NCBI RefSeq assembly: GCF_047948215.1
Contig: NC_134465.1
Location: 16,450,022 to 16,514,021 of the forward strand
Length of the DNA stretch: 64,000 nucleotides
Source of the DNA: Lycorma delicatula
Taxonomy: Eukaryota > Arthropoda > Insecta > Hemiptera > Fulgoridae
Direction: 5' to 3'
Shown here: positions 45,090 to 56,654 of the stretch, in pieces
Numbering within the stretch: the first letter of the stretch is position 1
How the letters are laid out: every line of letters begins with the position of its first letter
Translations under genes and position numbers: made by a program
The notes under the pieces: generated by a model
Seen by the model: the letters and a program-made list of their open reading frames with translations, nothing else
Database searches by the model: none
Told to the model about the DNA's origin: nothing

Positions 45090-46030
45090 TAAACGAGTCG
45101 AGAAGTCCCGAATAATCGACTGTTAAATAAATATTTATTTCCAAAATAATTATTTCTAACGAAACATTTAAACTAATTTTGATTATTAAAACTTTTTTTT
45201 TTAGATATTAACAGTAACTTGGGAATTGAAAACAACGCTAGTATTCGGATAAATGAACATTAGAAATTCGGTTAACTGCGAACCATCTAATTAAACACTT
45301 TTTATAATTAACTGAACGCGCATTAAAAGTGATTCGATTGATGTTTGAAGTCTGGAATTAAAAAAAAAATTATTCTTTCCCCAGATAAATTTTCTTGTGT
45401 ATACTGGCAGAGCTAAGGGGTTTTAGTTCAAGGATGTCAGGTTCGAATCCCAATCAGACTCATTAAAAGCAGTTGTACTAATGTAAAATTCCCATTCAAC
45501 CAAATTGTAATGGACAAATTATTTACAGTGAAGGAAATAAGAAGAATTCGATGGAAGTACAGAAGTACTTCTTGTAAAGAAGTTGAGTTTGTACAAGAAG
45601 GTGATGTACGCATCACCTTCTTATGTGCCTTTGGCTACGAATTATAGTAGCGCTATGTTTGTTGTCCCGTTTCTTCTCCTTTGGAAAAATCTTTAGAAAA
45701 GAGGTTAAATTTTATTTATCTTTTAATTTACCGTTAACAATTTTTTATTATAATTCTAATGAGAAATTGTTAATATTTTTTCACTTACGAAAAGGCATTA
45801 AAAAATTTAAGAAATGTTTTACAAAAAAGCGTCAAAAACTGTATCAGTAATTTTTTTTAATTACAAAGTTTTCGCAAAATGCACTTTGAGCAAGAGAATT
45901 AAAAAATCCCACAAACAAGGTTTAAATACTCTAAGGTTCTGCACGAAAGCGCGCGCGCGCGCGCGCACACACACACACACGCTAAAAATAAAATTTATTA
46001 AAATTGAAAATTATTGCTAAGATAAATGTA
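45090..46030 (+). repeat. Left copy of an old ~0.95 kb duplication
   Basis: Collinear with about 46640-47590 at an offset of ~1.56-1.62 kb. Paired landmarks: agatattaacagtaacttgg / agatattagcaatagctccc; gttcaaggatgtcaggttcg / attcaaggaatcgggttcaa; aattacaaagttttcgcaaa / aattacaaaggttttgctaa; and the GC-then-CA microsatellite (45948-45980 / 47488-47510). It includes a B-box-bearing tRNA-like stretch at 45405-45475. Highly diverged, hence old. Confidence 0.7.
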
Positions 46031-46039
46031 ATAATAGTT

Positions 46040-46760
46040 TTTTTTATAGAAAGCTTAGAACAACTCGAGACGAATGAATCTCACTATAATAAATTAATAC
46101 TGAATACGGATACTAAAAATTAATTATTTCTTAAAAAATATAAAATAAATATATTCCTCTGCATACACAATTTCTTTAAGATAAATCTTGTATTAAGAGC
46201 CAGATAATCGACTCTAACACGAATATTAATTTCGAAGATACGGTATCTATTTCGATGTAAATATTTAACCATTATTTTGGTTAAAGTAAATAAAGTATAT
46301 TCTTTATCCAAATAGATTTTAAGATACCACGACTCTATCGAATAACACGATATTAAGAATAAAGTATGTGAAATAAAAATAATAAAATACGTACGTAATT
46401 CCAATAAAAAATAAATTAGGTATGAAGAACCGGATAATTGAATGTTACGTAGATATTAATTTCAAAGTATATTTATTTTAATGGAAATATTTAATTATTT
46501 TTTTCTCTAAAATAAATTAAATATCTTTTGACATACATTTTTTACTGAAAGCTTGAAATCGCTGAAGAGAAACATTTTTCTATATAATATATTTCAAGCT
46601 GTCACAACTATATCGGATATTCAGTCGATGAAAATTAATTATTTTTGTAAAAGAAAATATTACCATTAAAAAAAAAAGGAAATTATGTATGAAGCACCGG
46701 ATAATCGATTGTGACATTGATATTAATTTTAAAATGTATTTATTCTTATGCAGTTATTTA
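46040..46760 (+). repeat. Diverged ~230-270 bp repeats between the two copies
   Basis: A core of the form ccggataatcga..gt.ac....atattaattt recurs at about 46200, 46427 and 46694, with related starts (gaaagctt at 46051 and 46547). Partial versions occur near 45105 and 46862. Non-coding; a 94-codon minus-strand frame crossing it is probably chance. Confidence 0.55.
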
Positions 46761-47590
46761 ATCATTATTTCATCGTGATCAAAATGATAAAAATTCTTAG
46801 ATATTAGCAATAGCTCCCGAATTGAAAACAACACACGCTTTCTGATAATTGATTATTTGAACAACCGGTTAATCGATAGTCGTATAATTAATATCCTTAA
46901 TATAGTTAATAGAACCTTATACATGTAAATTAATGCTAGGTGCTTTCATGCGATGTTTTAAATTTAAAAATTTTTAAATATTTATAATTTTTCTCATGGC
47001 TGGCTGAAGTATTTTGCGTACAAATGCGCAGCGCTTCGGTACTTAATTCAAGGAATCGGGTTCAAATCTGTCTCAGGCTCACTAACAGTTTTGGCTTAAT
47101 GGATATTGCCGTTGTCGAGTTATTTAATACGGATATCGACCCGTTATAAAGGGTCAAGGAAATTAAGGTTATTTTAATAGATTATGATAAAGGAAATTTG
47201 TAACTCTCTATTCACTCCTTTCTTTTTCATGATGGTAAGCTTTTGGTCCAGGGAATAACTTCAATTTTAACTTATAACTTTTATTTAATATATACATTTT
47301 TTTTTTAAATTCTGTACAATTATATCATTTTTCACAAGAAAAGAAACCGAGCTACCGATCAAATTTTAAGGAAATTTTATCCTTATTTAATTAATTAATT
47401 TATTTTATTTTTTATTTTTGTAATTACAAAGGTTTTGCTAAAACAAATTTTAAGTGAGAAAAAAATTAATATTTACATAAAATCGTGTTCGCGCGCAACA
47501 CACACACACGCATGCAAACGAATAAATAAATTAATGTATTATTTATTAACAGATAATAAGGTTTACTGAAACTGAAAATTATTTAAGACT
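46640..47590 (+). repeat. Right copy of the old ~0.95 kb duplication
   Basis: Partner of 45090-46030. The tRNA-like stretch here is 47025-47095 (tcaaggaatcgggttcaaat). Overlaps the last ~250 bp repeat unit. Confidence 0.7.
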
Positions 47591-48222
47591 TCCGATCCCT
47601 CGGCTAACATACAGCGTATAATATTCTTAACAGGCAGACTGTATTTGAACATTTCTATCAGTATTTTACAAATGAATGTGATTGAATGAGTGCTGTGTTG
47701 TCATTTAGACGGATTATTTATTCCCCCCTGACTACACTACCTTCTCAATCGGTGTCAAGGTAAATCGCTACTACGCCGCGTTTGTCTTTTCAACACATTT
47801 GTATGGAGTAAATCTTATTAAGCTAACCAATAAGGACAATGTAAAAAAAAATATTTTTAATATTTGTGGTAAAATTTTGATTACTTTTTTTAAATTTAAT
47901 AACGAGTCAATTTATAATTTTATTATTTACAATAAAAAAAATTACAATTTCTCTAAAACATTGAAATCGAAGTTACATTCTCATTTGACAATACCGTTGT
48001 ACGATTAATAAACTTTTGTCGTTTAAGTAGTAGAAGTGTTACAAATCATACTTCAATAACTTTTTATTTTAATTTTTTAAGTTATATCTTACAGTTAGTA
48101 AAATAATCACTGTTCTTATACATCCGACCTTTCGGTTAACCGGACACGTTTCATTTATCCGTAAAACTTACTTAAATTATTACTTGTTTTAAGTATTACT
48201 CGAATTAGCAGAGATCAATGAT
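47591..48222. other. AT-rich spacer upstream of the KilA-N region
   Basis: A frame at 47799-48008 (69 codons, no ATG) is rich in Lys, Asn and Ile. I do not recognise it, but its composition resembles the viral-type sequence that follows. Confidence 0.35.
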
Positions 48223-48380
48223 ATATTACACTATCACTGAAAGTAATGATGCTCGATTTTTTTAAAAACATTGTTATAAATTTAAAAGTTTATTTAGTTT
48301 CAGAACTGTTAACCGAGTGGTTACTAGATAATAAAAACATATTTTTATTTTATTTTATCATCAATACAAAAAATATTGTG
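48223..48380 (+). pseudogene. Possible truncated sibling of the KilA-N ORF
   Basis: The 29 bases at 48223-48251, ending in ATGATG, match 48644-48672 in front of the KilA-N ORF with one mismatch. The frame opened by this ATG (48246) runs about 45 codons (KVYLVSELLTEWLLDNKN in its middle) to the edge of the MITE-like element at 48381. After that edge the frame only reads transposon sequence. I cannot assign a domain to it. The shared leader and start suggest a duplicated gene start or promoter, interrupted by the transposon. Confidence 0.45.
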
Positions 48381-48534
48381 GAAAAAGGGCGTATCTCGAG
48401 AACGGTTGGACTTGGGCGGTTGAAACAAGCGGCTATCGATTCAGAAAGTTGGGAACTACCCTTTGGGTTAAGCCTTTCAAATTCGTGTTAGAATTGGCCT
48501 AGGACCTACCGTTTTCGAGATACGCCCTTTTTTC
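48381..48534. mobile_element. MITE-like element, 154 bp
   Basis: Bases 48381-48410 and 48503-48534 form inverted repeats of about 30 bp (gggcgtatctcgagaacggt against the complement of accgttttcgagatacgccc) around a ~90 bp non-coding middle. No clear target duplication is visible, so the superfamily is not assigned. Confidence 0.75.
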
Positions 48535-48666
48535 TTATTTATGACGCGTTGACTGGCTAATAAAGAACTAACGATTTGAAGTTTAAACTGACATTATAGA
48601 CATTAAATAATCATTGTTGTTTACATTAAAAAATAATAAATTAATATTACACTATCGCTGAAAGTA

Positions 48667-48969
48667 ATGATGACCAAACATCATAATAAAATTATCAATG
48701 TAAGAAAGCTCTATCTAATTATTGATACAAATACAGGTTTTTTAAATACAACAAAATTATGTCAAGATGGTGGGAAACGATTTGAAAATTGATTTCGTAA
48801 TAAAGAATCAAAAAAATTAATAGAATATAAAATCGTTTCAAAGGATACAAATCCACTAGATTTAGTAATTTCTGGTATTTATTTAAGGGAGAAATTAATT
48901 TTAGATTTAGCTTGTTGCATCTCTAAAGATTTCTATAAAAAATTCGGCTATATTTTACTGCGGCTTTAA
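48667..48969 (+). pseudogene. KilA-N domain pseudogene, large-DNA-virus type (endogenous viral element)
   Basis: One reading frame runs from ATGATG (48667) to a TAA (48967) with a single in-frame stop (TGA, 48790-48792). Residues 19-39 read LIIDTNTGFLNTTKLCQDGG, and KRFEN directly precedes the stop. After it come FRNKESKKLIEY, then SGIYLREKLILDLACCISKD and FYKK near the C-end. Known family pattern: KilA-N is a DNA-binding domain with (I/L)N.TKLC..GGK.F..W, a SKELIEYL-like helix, then G.Y....L....A.W.S..F; the stop stands where the conserved Trp is expected. KilA-N genes are typical of poxviruses, ascoviruses, iridoviruses and some phages and mobile elements. Inference: an old integrated fragment of an insect DNA virus or a virus-derived mobile element. 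About 100 codons, roughly one KilA-N domain with no further C-terminal domain. Function here is unknown and probably none. Confidence 0.82.
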
Positions 48970-49109
48970 ATTTTCTTTTATTGTTTCTATCATACTCGTA
49001 TCTACAAATTAATAAGTAATGGAGGTATTCTTCATTCTAACCTGAACCTTTATTCTCTATCTCGATTGTTTTTGTCTATTTTTAAAATCCTGTTTCTGAA
49101 AGTCGAACC

Positions 49110-49440
49110 TTACTTGCTCCACTCAGCCTTATACGGCGCGTCGTGATTGTCTTCCGTTTTCTGCCCGAGTTCAGTGGCGTCCTGACAGCCTCTTCGACAG
49201 AGGGCATCTTGTAGGACTACAGCTGTCCACCTCCCTCAAGCGGTCCAACAATTCGAATGCGCCCTGCACAATTCTCCTTGTGCATGGACACGTCCGTGCC
49301 TCTTCTTCAGTCATATTCACTTTAAAATGTTGTAACACATCTTGGATACAGCATTCCAGTCGGACTCTAAGAGGAGCATGCGTTCCACGGTGCATCCTTC
49401 GTCGAGTGGCCCGATGACGTTGCAGGAGAGCCGTCTGTCC
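49110..49440 (-). other. GC-rich unidentified open segment
   Basis: A minus-strand frame covers 49395-49171 (74 codons from an ATG) and is open further upstream to about 49440. It contains VNMTEEEARTCPCTRRIVQG and LLDRLREVDSCSP, with several Cys and Arg. GC content is far above the flanks. It could be a fragment of a retroelement ORF or a host exon; I see no conserved motif that decides. Confidence 0.35.
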
Positions 49441-50920
49441 GGTTAAGTTACTGAGCGGTGGAGTATTACATTTATAATCTAATTGCTATCGGCTCGAATT
49501 CGACTGTAAACCTATGGATTATTTTATAATCGAACCGTGTTCGATCAGTACTCATTTAAATCTAAAAATTAAAAATTATTTATTCGAAACACCGACCTAG
49601 CTTATATCAAATACTTTATGTACTTGTAAAACGTGATATCTATCAAAATTATATCGATTAATTAGCCTTTAATTCGATGAATAAATTTTAATTAATTTTT
49701 GAAAGGTTGTTATACCAGGATCTTTGAGTTTTTTTTTTAATTTTATCTCACGTAACCGTGATACGTATGTATTATCAAAATGACGTATATTTACGTATTT
49801 TGTTATTCAAAAGCGTTCATAAACAGCATTCAGATTCTGAGTGGATTATATGAAACTGACAACATTGTATTATTGTTCTTTAAACTGTAGGCTATTAATA
49901 ATAATATAATTAATGCGAATATAATGCGCGGGCTTGACTGCAAGTTGTTATATAATTTAATCTGTTACAGACGTAACCCCTGTAGATAAAATAGTATATT
50001 TATAGATAATATCCACGTCATATTATATCAATGGTAAATTAGCGTGAAGGAAATACCGAGTAATGTTTTTCTTTTAAATATTTACGCTCGAATAAATATT
50101 GATTAATATTTCTATTACTATTATTGTTATCATTACTCTTATTATTAATATTATAATGCAGAAGATATTTTTTCTGCAACTGACGTTTTACTCGACCACT
50201 CTACGTAAAATCCTCTGTTGTTGTGTTTGTGTCCTTATAAATCCGGAACAGCTGAACCGATTTTAACGAAATAAGTATCAAACGATTCATCTGAATCTCG
50301 TTTAAAGTACGACGGTTTAAAAAAAAAAAAAGTTAAGTACATACAATTACTCTTCATAACGCTTTTGCATAATAATATATTTAAAAACGGTGATTTTGTT
50401 TTCAGTTTTCTAGGGTGTTTTTTAATTCATAATTATTTACAAAATAAAATAGAGGACGTTTGAACAATTAAGATGAAAAAAAAATTATTTATAAACCCTA
50501 AAACGGGGGAGAAAAAATGGTGGTTCATGAAAAGTGCTATACTAAAAAAAAAAAACTACTCCATTAAGCGACTTCCAAAAATCATGCGAAACAGAATACG
50601 ATAAAAAGCAAATGACCCGTCTTAAATCACAAAAAAAATTTGAAAATGTTACAATTCTCAAGTTTGTAAAAGTAATTTTTTTTTCATTTCACCTGTATTA
50701 AAAAAATTCGTCATCGCCTCAATGTCTCCGACTACTTCTAAGTTGGAATGTTATGTAAGCTCTTTGAATTGAAAAATAAATGTTTAAAATTTTCACTAGA
50801 TGTTAAAAATATCTAAAAGATAGCGAAATGTTATATAACTTTCCTGGTGAAGCCCTTAATAGGTTTTTATTTCAAATACGCCACAAGATTTTTAAATATT
50901 AATGACTTAATTATGAGATA
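49441..50920. other. AT-rich spacer
   Basis: No gene seen. The text near 50240-50270 (gaaccgattttaacgaaat) is a phrase common in repeat ends. Confidence 0.4.
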
Positions 50921-51100
50921 TTTATAGTAAAATTGCGAAAAAGATCCAAATTTTCAGTAAAAATAATTTGGTCCCCTTTTACCCCCTTGATCGAATGGCG
51001 TTTTTATCGTCAAATTTATACTTCGTTTAAAGTATAATTTCTAAAAATAAAAAATAAAAATTTCAGTAAATAAAATTAGGTACTCTTTACCCCTTTGTAT
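50921..51100 (+). repeat. Dispersed repeat family D
   Basis: 50921-51010 matches 6551-6640. A second, weaker echo follows at 51059-51094 (tttcagtaaataaaattagg then ctctttacccctttg), so the unit may be tandem here. Confidence 0.5.
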
Positions 51101-51639
51101 ATCATCTCCGATACCAGCCGCAACAAAAAAACTGATAAAGTATAGTCGGGTCCCGTGAGTCCTCTTTTTTTAAAAAAGTATCTATTTTAATATGTACATT
51201 AATACTAGATACAGTTTGATTTTCTTTGTTGAAAAATAAAGTTAAAAAAAAATTGGTATTTTAAGCGAGAATCTCATTCAGCACACTGTTTATCGGGGCT
51301 TAAAAGTTAATTTGTTAAGTGTGTTTACCCTACTCGTTGCAATGATATATTTGACAGGGCTAACAAAAGATAGTTTATTATTAAAAAAAAATTCGTTGCT
51401 GTGATGTCTTGTACGATAAAGTCAAAGAGTTAAAAAATCAGGCCAAAGCTTGTATATATATATTTTTTTTTAATTTCCAAATGCTAAAGTTTATTTGTTT
51501 GCAACAGCGTCACGCTAAAACCGACCGACCGATTGTTTTCAAATTTCTAGGATACTTTATTGTTATCCTAGGGAAGGTTTTAAGTTATAGATCGAGGCCC
51601 TAGTCCTCTGGAAGTGAAGTTTTGAATTAAAGATATTCA
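51101..51639. other. AT-rich spacer
   Basis: 51510-51600 contains a repeat-like phrase (ccgaccgaccgattgttttc ... gttataga) similar to the 41.8-42.2 kb repeat. No gene. Confidence 0.35.
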
Positions 51640-52045
51640 TTAAAGAAAAAAAAACTCTACGGGGCAGAGTTCTCTGCCCTGACCGGTAATTGTATACACA
51701 CCGAATAAATTTGTATGAATCTCCTCCTACTTCTAATTCCGATCTACTAAAAACTTTGAAATTTTAAATACTTAAAAAATCCTCGTACTGAAGCTAAATT
51801 TTCTTCTACCACAACACAAAGTATAAAAAATTAAAAATGGCTAAAATTACTCCTTGTCTTTTTTAATTTAATGCTATAAATGTACCCCATATATAGGAAT
51901 TTTTTTAACCGTTTTCGATTTTGATGAGTTTATGTTAATTAAAATACTGGTCTATATGCGTACGTATACGTGTTCGTTTGGCCGATACCAATATTTTCTC
52001 TTTTTAGCTATGTTGCTGTAGCACCGATAGAGCTGTAGCTGGGAA
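51640..52045 (+). repeat. Dispersed repeat with family B-like end
   Basis: The order of landmarks (ctctacggggcagagttctc at the start, an accgttttcgattttgatg stretch, a run of cgtacgtatacgtgttcgtt, then agctgggaaagtaaaaattg at the end) parallels the last third of the family B copies, which end in gacgggaaagta. Probably a related but distinct family. Confidence 0.5.
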
Positions 52046-55000
52046 AGTAAAAATTGTCGCAAAGGAAATAAATTGTAATATCGGGATCACGTAAATTAGT
52101 TTTTTTTATAAATGTTGTATACAATCGTTTTTAACTTGTTGCTTTGTATTAAATCAAATTCGGCATCGCTTAAATGTTTCCACCGTTATTTCTAAAACGG
52201 TAGCTAACGTAATTATTATCCATCGATTCAGTTTGAACTGAAAAATTAATGCTTTATTTTATCATTAGTCTGTAAAAACATACGATGAACAGAAGATATT
52301 TTATCTCGCTTTCAAGTATATATTACCGACTGTACTCTGTAAACGTCGTTATAAATAAATTATACTCTTTTTAGTAGTATGCGAAATAGTCTACTGGTAC
52401 ACCGCTAGAGGACTCGTAATGTATTTCCAGTGGAGATTACAATTTTTTATCTGATGGTAATAACCATTCGGTTTAGTTATTTGTGAAATTTTATTCAAGT
52501 TTCCTTAAATGGAATCGGTTACATTTTTCACTTTTTTATTATATTCTTAACCTTTTAATCTGTTTTTTGTATTTAGATTTACATCGGTAGAATTTTAAAT
52601 GATAATATAAAATCAAATCTGTCGTATTAACATTTTTATTAGTTCGCTTTTTTTTTAAATTTGAATCTCTTTTTAACACAAACTGACGTTTAGCCAAGTT
52701 TTTTTCTAAGCTAGTAATGTGCGGTTTTGTTTTGCTTTGTGGTTATCGATCTTTTATTTATTGCGAAGCGTTTGTAAATATTGAAACTACTTACATTTAC
52801 AGTTAACTATTTTTTTTTTTTAATTTAAAGTAATACGTACCGTACAAGTTTTCTAATTTCTGAGAAGTATTTTTTCAATCAAATAGTTTGTTTTTTTATT
52901 AAAAATCGTTACATTTTGAAAGTACGTTATACGTACCTCATTAACCTAAAAAATGTAGAAGATTTCATTTAAGTTTCCTCCATCTGAAATCGTCACCTGT
53001 ACGCCTCGATTTACGGGTATTTTATTTTATCAAATACGTACTGTGTAAGAAAAGTAAAAATCAAAAGGATTATGAATTACCGACATATCTGCGAAGTACA
53101 CAAAAGAAAAAGAAGATTTAGTTTTTTAAAAATTGTAACGCGTTAGCGAAACTTTTCCGACTCTATTTATCCCCGCTAAGGGATGAAGGGGAACTATCCC
53201 GCCCCAACTACTCCACCGACATTCATAAAAATTGAATTGTAACAACGGCTCATTCAATTCAATCGACGTACCAAATTTCGTGATTTAACGTTCACCCGTT
53301 TCAGAGATAAAAAAATCTTTCAAAATTCTTTATTTCGTTTCGCCACCTACTTTTTCGGTACTTTGATTTTTCACTGTTTTTCTGTTTGATTAGTTATTCT
53401 TTGTCGATCGATAAGGTTATTTTTTTATGTTCTGAAATCGATCAGTGTTCTTTGGACTCATCTATTATTTATGTTTTTAATGAATTTATGTACACTGTAA
53501 AAGATACGCGCATACATATGCATTTATTTGAGGGATTTCAGCGGAAACTTCTTTTTGCATGTCATTTTTTTGGTATTCAAATTCGGAACCGATTGCAAAT
53601 TTAACTCTGGGGAAAAATATTCTTCCTCTAAAAAAAAATAACTGGCCCATTTACAGTTACTGTAATCTTTTATTATTAGTGTGTAAAAATTCAAAACTTG
53701 ACTGGAATTCGTCAAGTTTTGAAACGTGGAACTTGACCCGGAACTACCCAAATTAAAGGTAGATTCCTATTATTCAGCCACCGAGATCAGCCGACGATGT
53801 GTACGCATTTTATAATTACAGAATTTTTCCTTGGATTGTTTTTTTTGTTATGTTTATATATATTTGACTATATAGATCTGAAAACGTAACAAAAGTCAAA
53901 TTCACAAAATTCCTATCGATTTTAATACTTTCTCCTTTCGTATAGTTCTGCATCCAATGTTATTGTTACTTTATAATTTTAGCCAAAGGATAATTTTTAC
54001 CCGTATCTCTCCTTTCTTTCGATCAAGAGCATCCTGAGTAAACGGTAATTTTTTCTGAAGAAGGGCTTTGCTAATCAAAGTTAAAATAGGTTAATGTTTC
54101 TTAGGAGTTTTTAAAATCGTTTAAGTCTTTCATAAAAATATACTGAAGCCACAACATACAAGTCGCCTTTTCCAGATATATTAATGTGTATCCTTAAATA
54201 AATAATTCTATATGTACATTACATATAGAATTGGGGATACGTTTTTTGTTTTTATTCGACAAAAAATTTCAAGTACTCGTAATTTTAACTCGTTACAATA
54301 CGTTATTTAGTACTCTATATTATAAACCGACAGAGTAAAAAAGAAAGGAATTACTAGGACGTGTAAAAAAGGACATCGGTTTGGAAAATTTATAGAGTGA
54401 TGTTCCGTAAAGAGTTGTCTTGGACCAACAAAATATTCTAATGATGATGGTAATAAAACAAAGGATTTTGTAATTTTCATTAAATTATTTTACATTTTTT
54501 ATAGACAAATTAAAGAAAATTTAAACAGTATTTTTAGAAAAGGGTTGATAAAGTTTTAGTAATATCACAGTATGGCCGGTTAAATTTTAAAATACACTTT
54601 AAGCATTTAATAAGCAGTTTTAGAATATTATGTTTTCATTCAAAGCGCGTAGAATTAGTTACCGTTTTAGAATTACTGATCAGAAATATTTAAAATTTTA
54701 AAAGAAAAATCGGTATAAAATGTAATGTTTTCAAAAATTTTTTTTTTTGTATACCACGTTTATAATTTACTTATTTCCCAGATGTCTTAAGACTTCTGTT
54801 GTTATTTCTCCTTAAGAAAACTTTAGCACAAAAAAAAAATTATAAGCCAACTTTGTTATTGTCCAACTTACTAACGTATTTGAAAAAATCATGAAAAGTC
54901 AACTGTTAACATTTCTTGAAAAGCGTAAAGTATTAATGAACTTTTGATATTGTTTTAGAAAAAAAATTGTCGACTGTTCAGCCGTTTCCCGCTTTATAGG

Positions 55001-55239
55001 AAATTATTCTAAATTCCGAAAATAACAAAAGAAATTCAATTTCAATTTTTTCCAATCTCAGTGTAACAGTCGATTTGGTTTTAAATTTTTTAATGACGAA
55101 AAAATTTGTTAGTTACGGTATCGGGAACTCCTTATAACTGATAAAGTCATATCTTACCGATCGTAAAGTACGCAGTTAAAATTTCATCTTTTGATGAGAA
55201 TACACATGTAAGATTTAAGTTCTCACTTCGAGATGTACT
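52046..55239. other. AT-rich spacer with hairpins
   Basis: Holds a perfect 12 bp stem at 53691-53702/53711-53722 (loop 8), a 13 bp stem at 54204-54216/54220-54232 (loop 3), the 15-base palindrome ttacagttactgtaa (53651-53665), and a repeat-like GC-richer stretch at 53160-53330. No gene found in about 3.2 kb. Confidence 0.45.
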
Positions 55240-55599
55240 CCTCCCGACGAGGAGTCTTACTCTTCAAAACTTTGAGCTTTGGCGTCCCCACGGCCCTAGC
55301 CTCTAAAGGTTTACTTCCTAGTACACCCAGAGGTGCAGGACACTTTATGCTTGTACTAATACACTACACCAAGAACACTACACAAATTAAAACATATACC
55401 CATACACAACTACCCAACAGACTACACTGTTTCCTCTTACATTTACACCCGGTGGTGTTTCGATATCTTACGAAACGCAACCGTAACCTAAGGTGGAAAC
55501 TATCATGCTGACGTGTGAACGGTTCTACGCACTGAGTCTCGAACGATGTTCTCTGAGCACCTGGGCGAACCCAGTTGTATTAATCTTTAGCTCCAGTAC

Positions 55600-56395
55600 G
55601 CGTGCGCTCTACTGGAGTGGTCCGTTATATCGCCAGTACTCGTGAGACCAAAATTATTAGTCTACAAGAAAACCCTACACGGTGGTCGGTCCATCTGAAA
55701 AATCATCAAAACCAATCTTGTGAAAAGGCGATGTCTCACGAGGATAGTTCTGAACAAAGTGTCAGTTTAAATGGTGAAAAATTGAGTTTCCAATGTAAGA
55801 ACGTCAGATTTGTAGTTCTTCAAAATAAACAAGAAGGTTCACCCTCGGTTTTTCACGATCGATAAAGTTGTAACGGGTTCAAGCAGTTCCCCAAAGAACA
55901 CCAGGAGGTTGTGAGTCGCATCGATTCTGATTCAAACAAATAATGACGAGCAGAGTCGATCTCTTTTACGACTTACTAATATGGGTGATATGAAAGTAGG
56001 TGCGGTGTGCCGCAAAACATTGAATGCAAGCCGAAGGGTAATTGTTTGACGTAAGTTTCTGGATATCGACGTTACGGAAATTGGTGATGAGCTTTGTCCC
56101 CAAGAAGTTGTTGATGTTAAGCGAATAATAAAACAACAAAGCGGAATGGACAAACCAACATACTTCCTTATATTGACTTTCAACATTCTAGTACCAACGG
56201 AAAAAATAAAAGTTGGTTACCTGTCAGTTCGAGTACGACCTTTCATTCCTAATCCACGGCGATGTTACAAATGCAACACTACAACATCTTGCCCGGAAAC
56301 TGAGATATGCGCGTGATGTGCTAAGGAAAGCCACAATGACAGTAACTGCCAAGAAAATGAAAAATGTGCAAACTGCAGTGAATCTGCAGTAAAAA
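55600..56395 (+). pseudogene. I-clade gag with CCHC knuckles
   Basis: RNA-binding ORF1 protein remnant. An N-terminal open piece (55602-55865) is followed after a frameshift by GAVCRKTLNASRRVIV, then DIDVTEIGDELCPQEVVDV, RIIKQQSGMDKPTYFLILTF, and VGYLSVRVRPFIPNPRRC. The cysteine clusters CYKC (56262), CAKESHNDSNC (about 56318-56350, a CX4HX4C half-knuckle whose first Cys sits before a stop) and CANC (56366) form the expected two to three zinc knuckles. Nonfunctional because of stops. Confidence 0.85.
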
Positions 56396-56478
56396 AGAGA
56401 AGGCGATTCTCAAAATCTGTACGGAGGAGAAACTATCTTTCCCAGTCTCACGAAGAGAATATAAAGATACAGAACTCT

Positions 56479-56625
56479 CGTTATAATAGGAGACTTTAAT
56501 GTCCACCATATGTGGGCATTACGTCTTGCGCGGGTCAAACACATCAAACAATTAAAAACGAAATGTTCCAAACTGCTAGATATGCTGCGAGTTTTTAAAA
56601 ACACCAATTAGGGAGCCGATAGGTC
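56479..56625 (+). pseudogene. I-clade endonuclease scrap
   Basis: VIIGDFNVHHMWALRLARVK (56480 on) carries the GDFN catalytic motif of APE-type endonucleases, then the following helix (KHIKQLKTKCSKLLDML). The rest of the domain is missing, and the sequence passes straight to RT thumb by 56660. Confidence 0.85.
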
Positions 56626-56654
56626 ATGTGTGTTGCGATTTTATTATTACTTAG

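Noticed and set aside
46120..46404. 94-codon minus-strand frame as a gene.
   Set aside because: Lies in the ~250 bp repeats; the frame is broken in the neighbouring units, so it is not conserved as protein.
54340..54450. Possible end of a LINE ORF (VKKDIGLENL... then a WR-like block).
   Set aside because: Only a weak pattern match with stops; not enough to claim.
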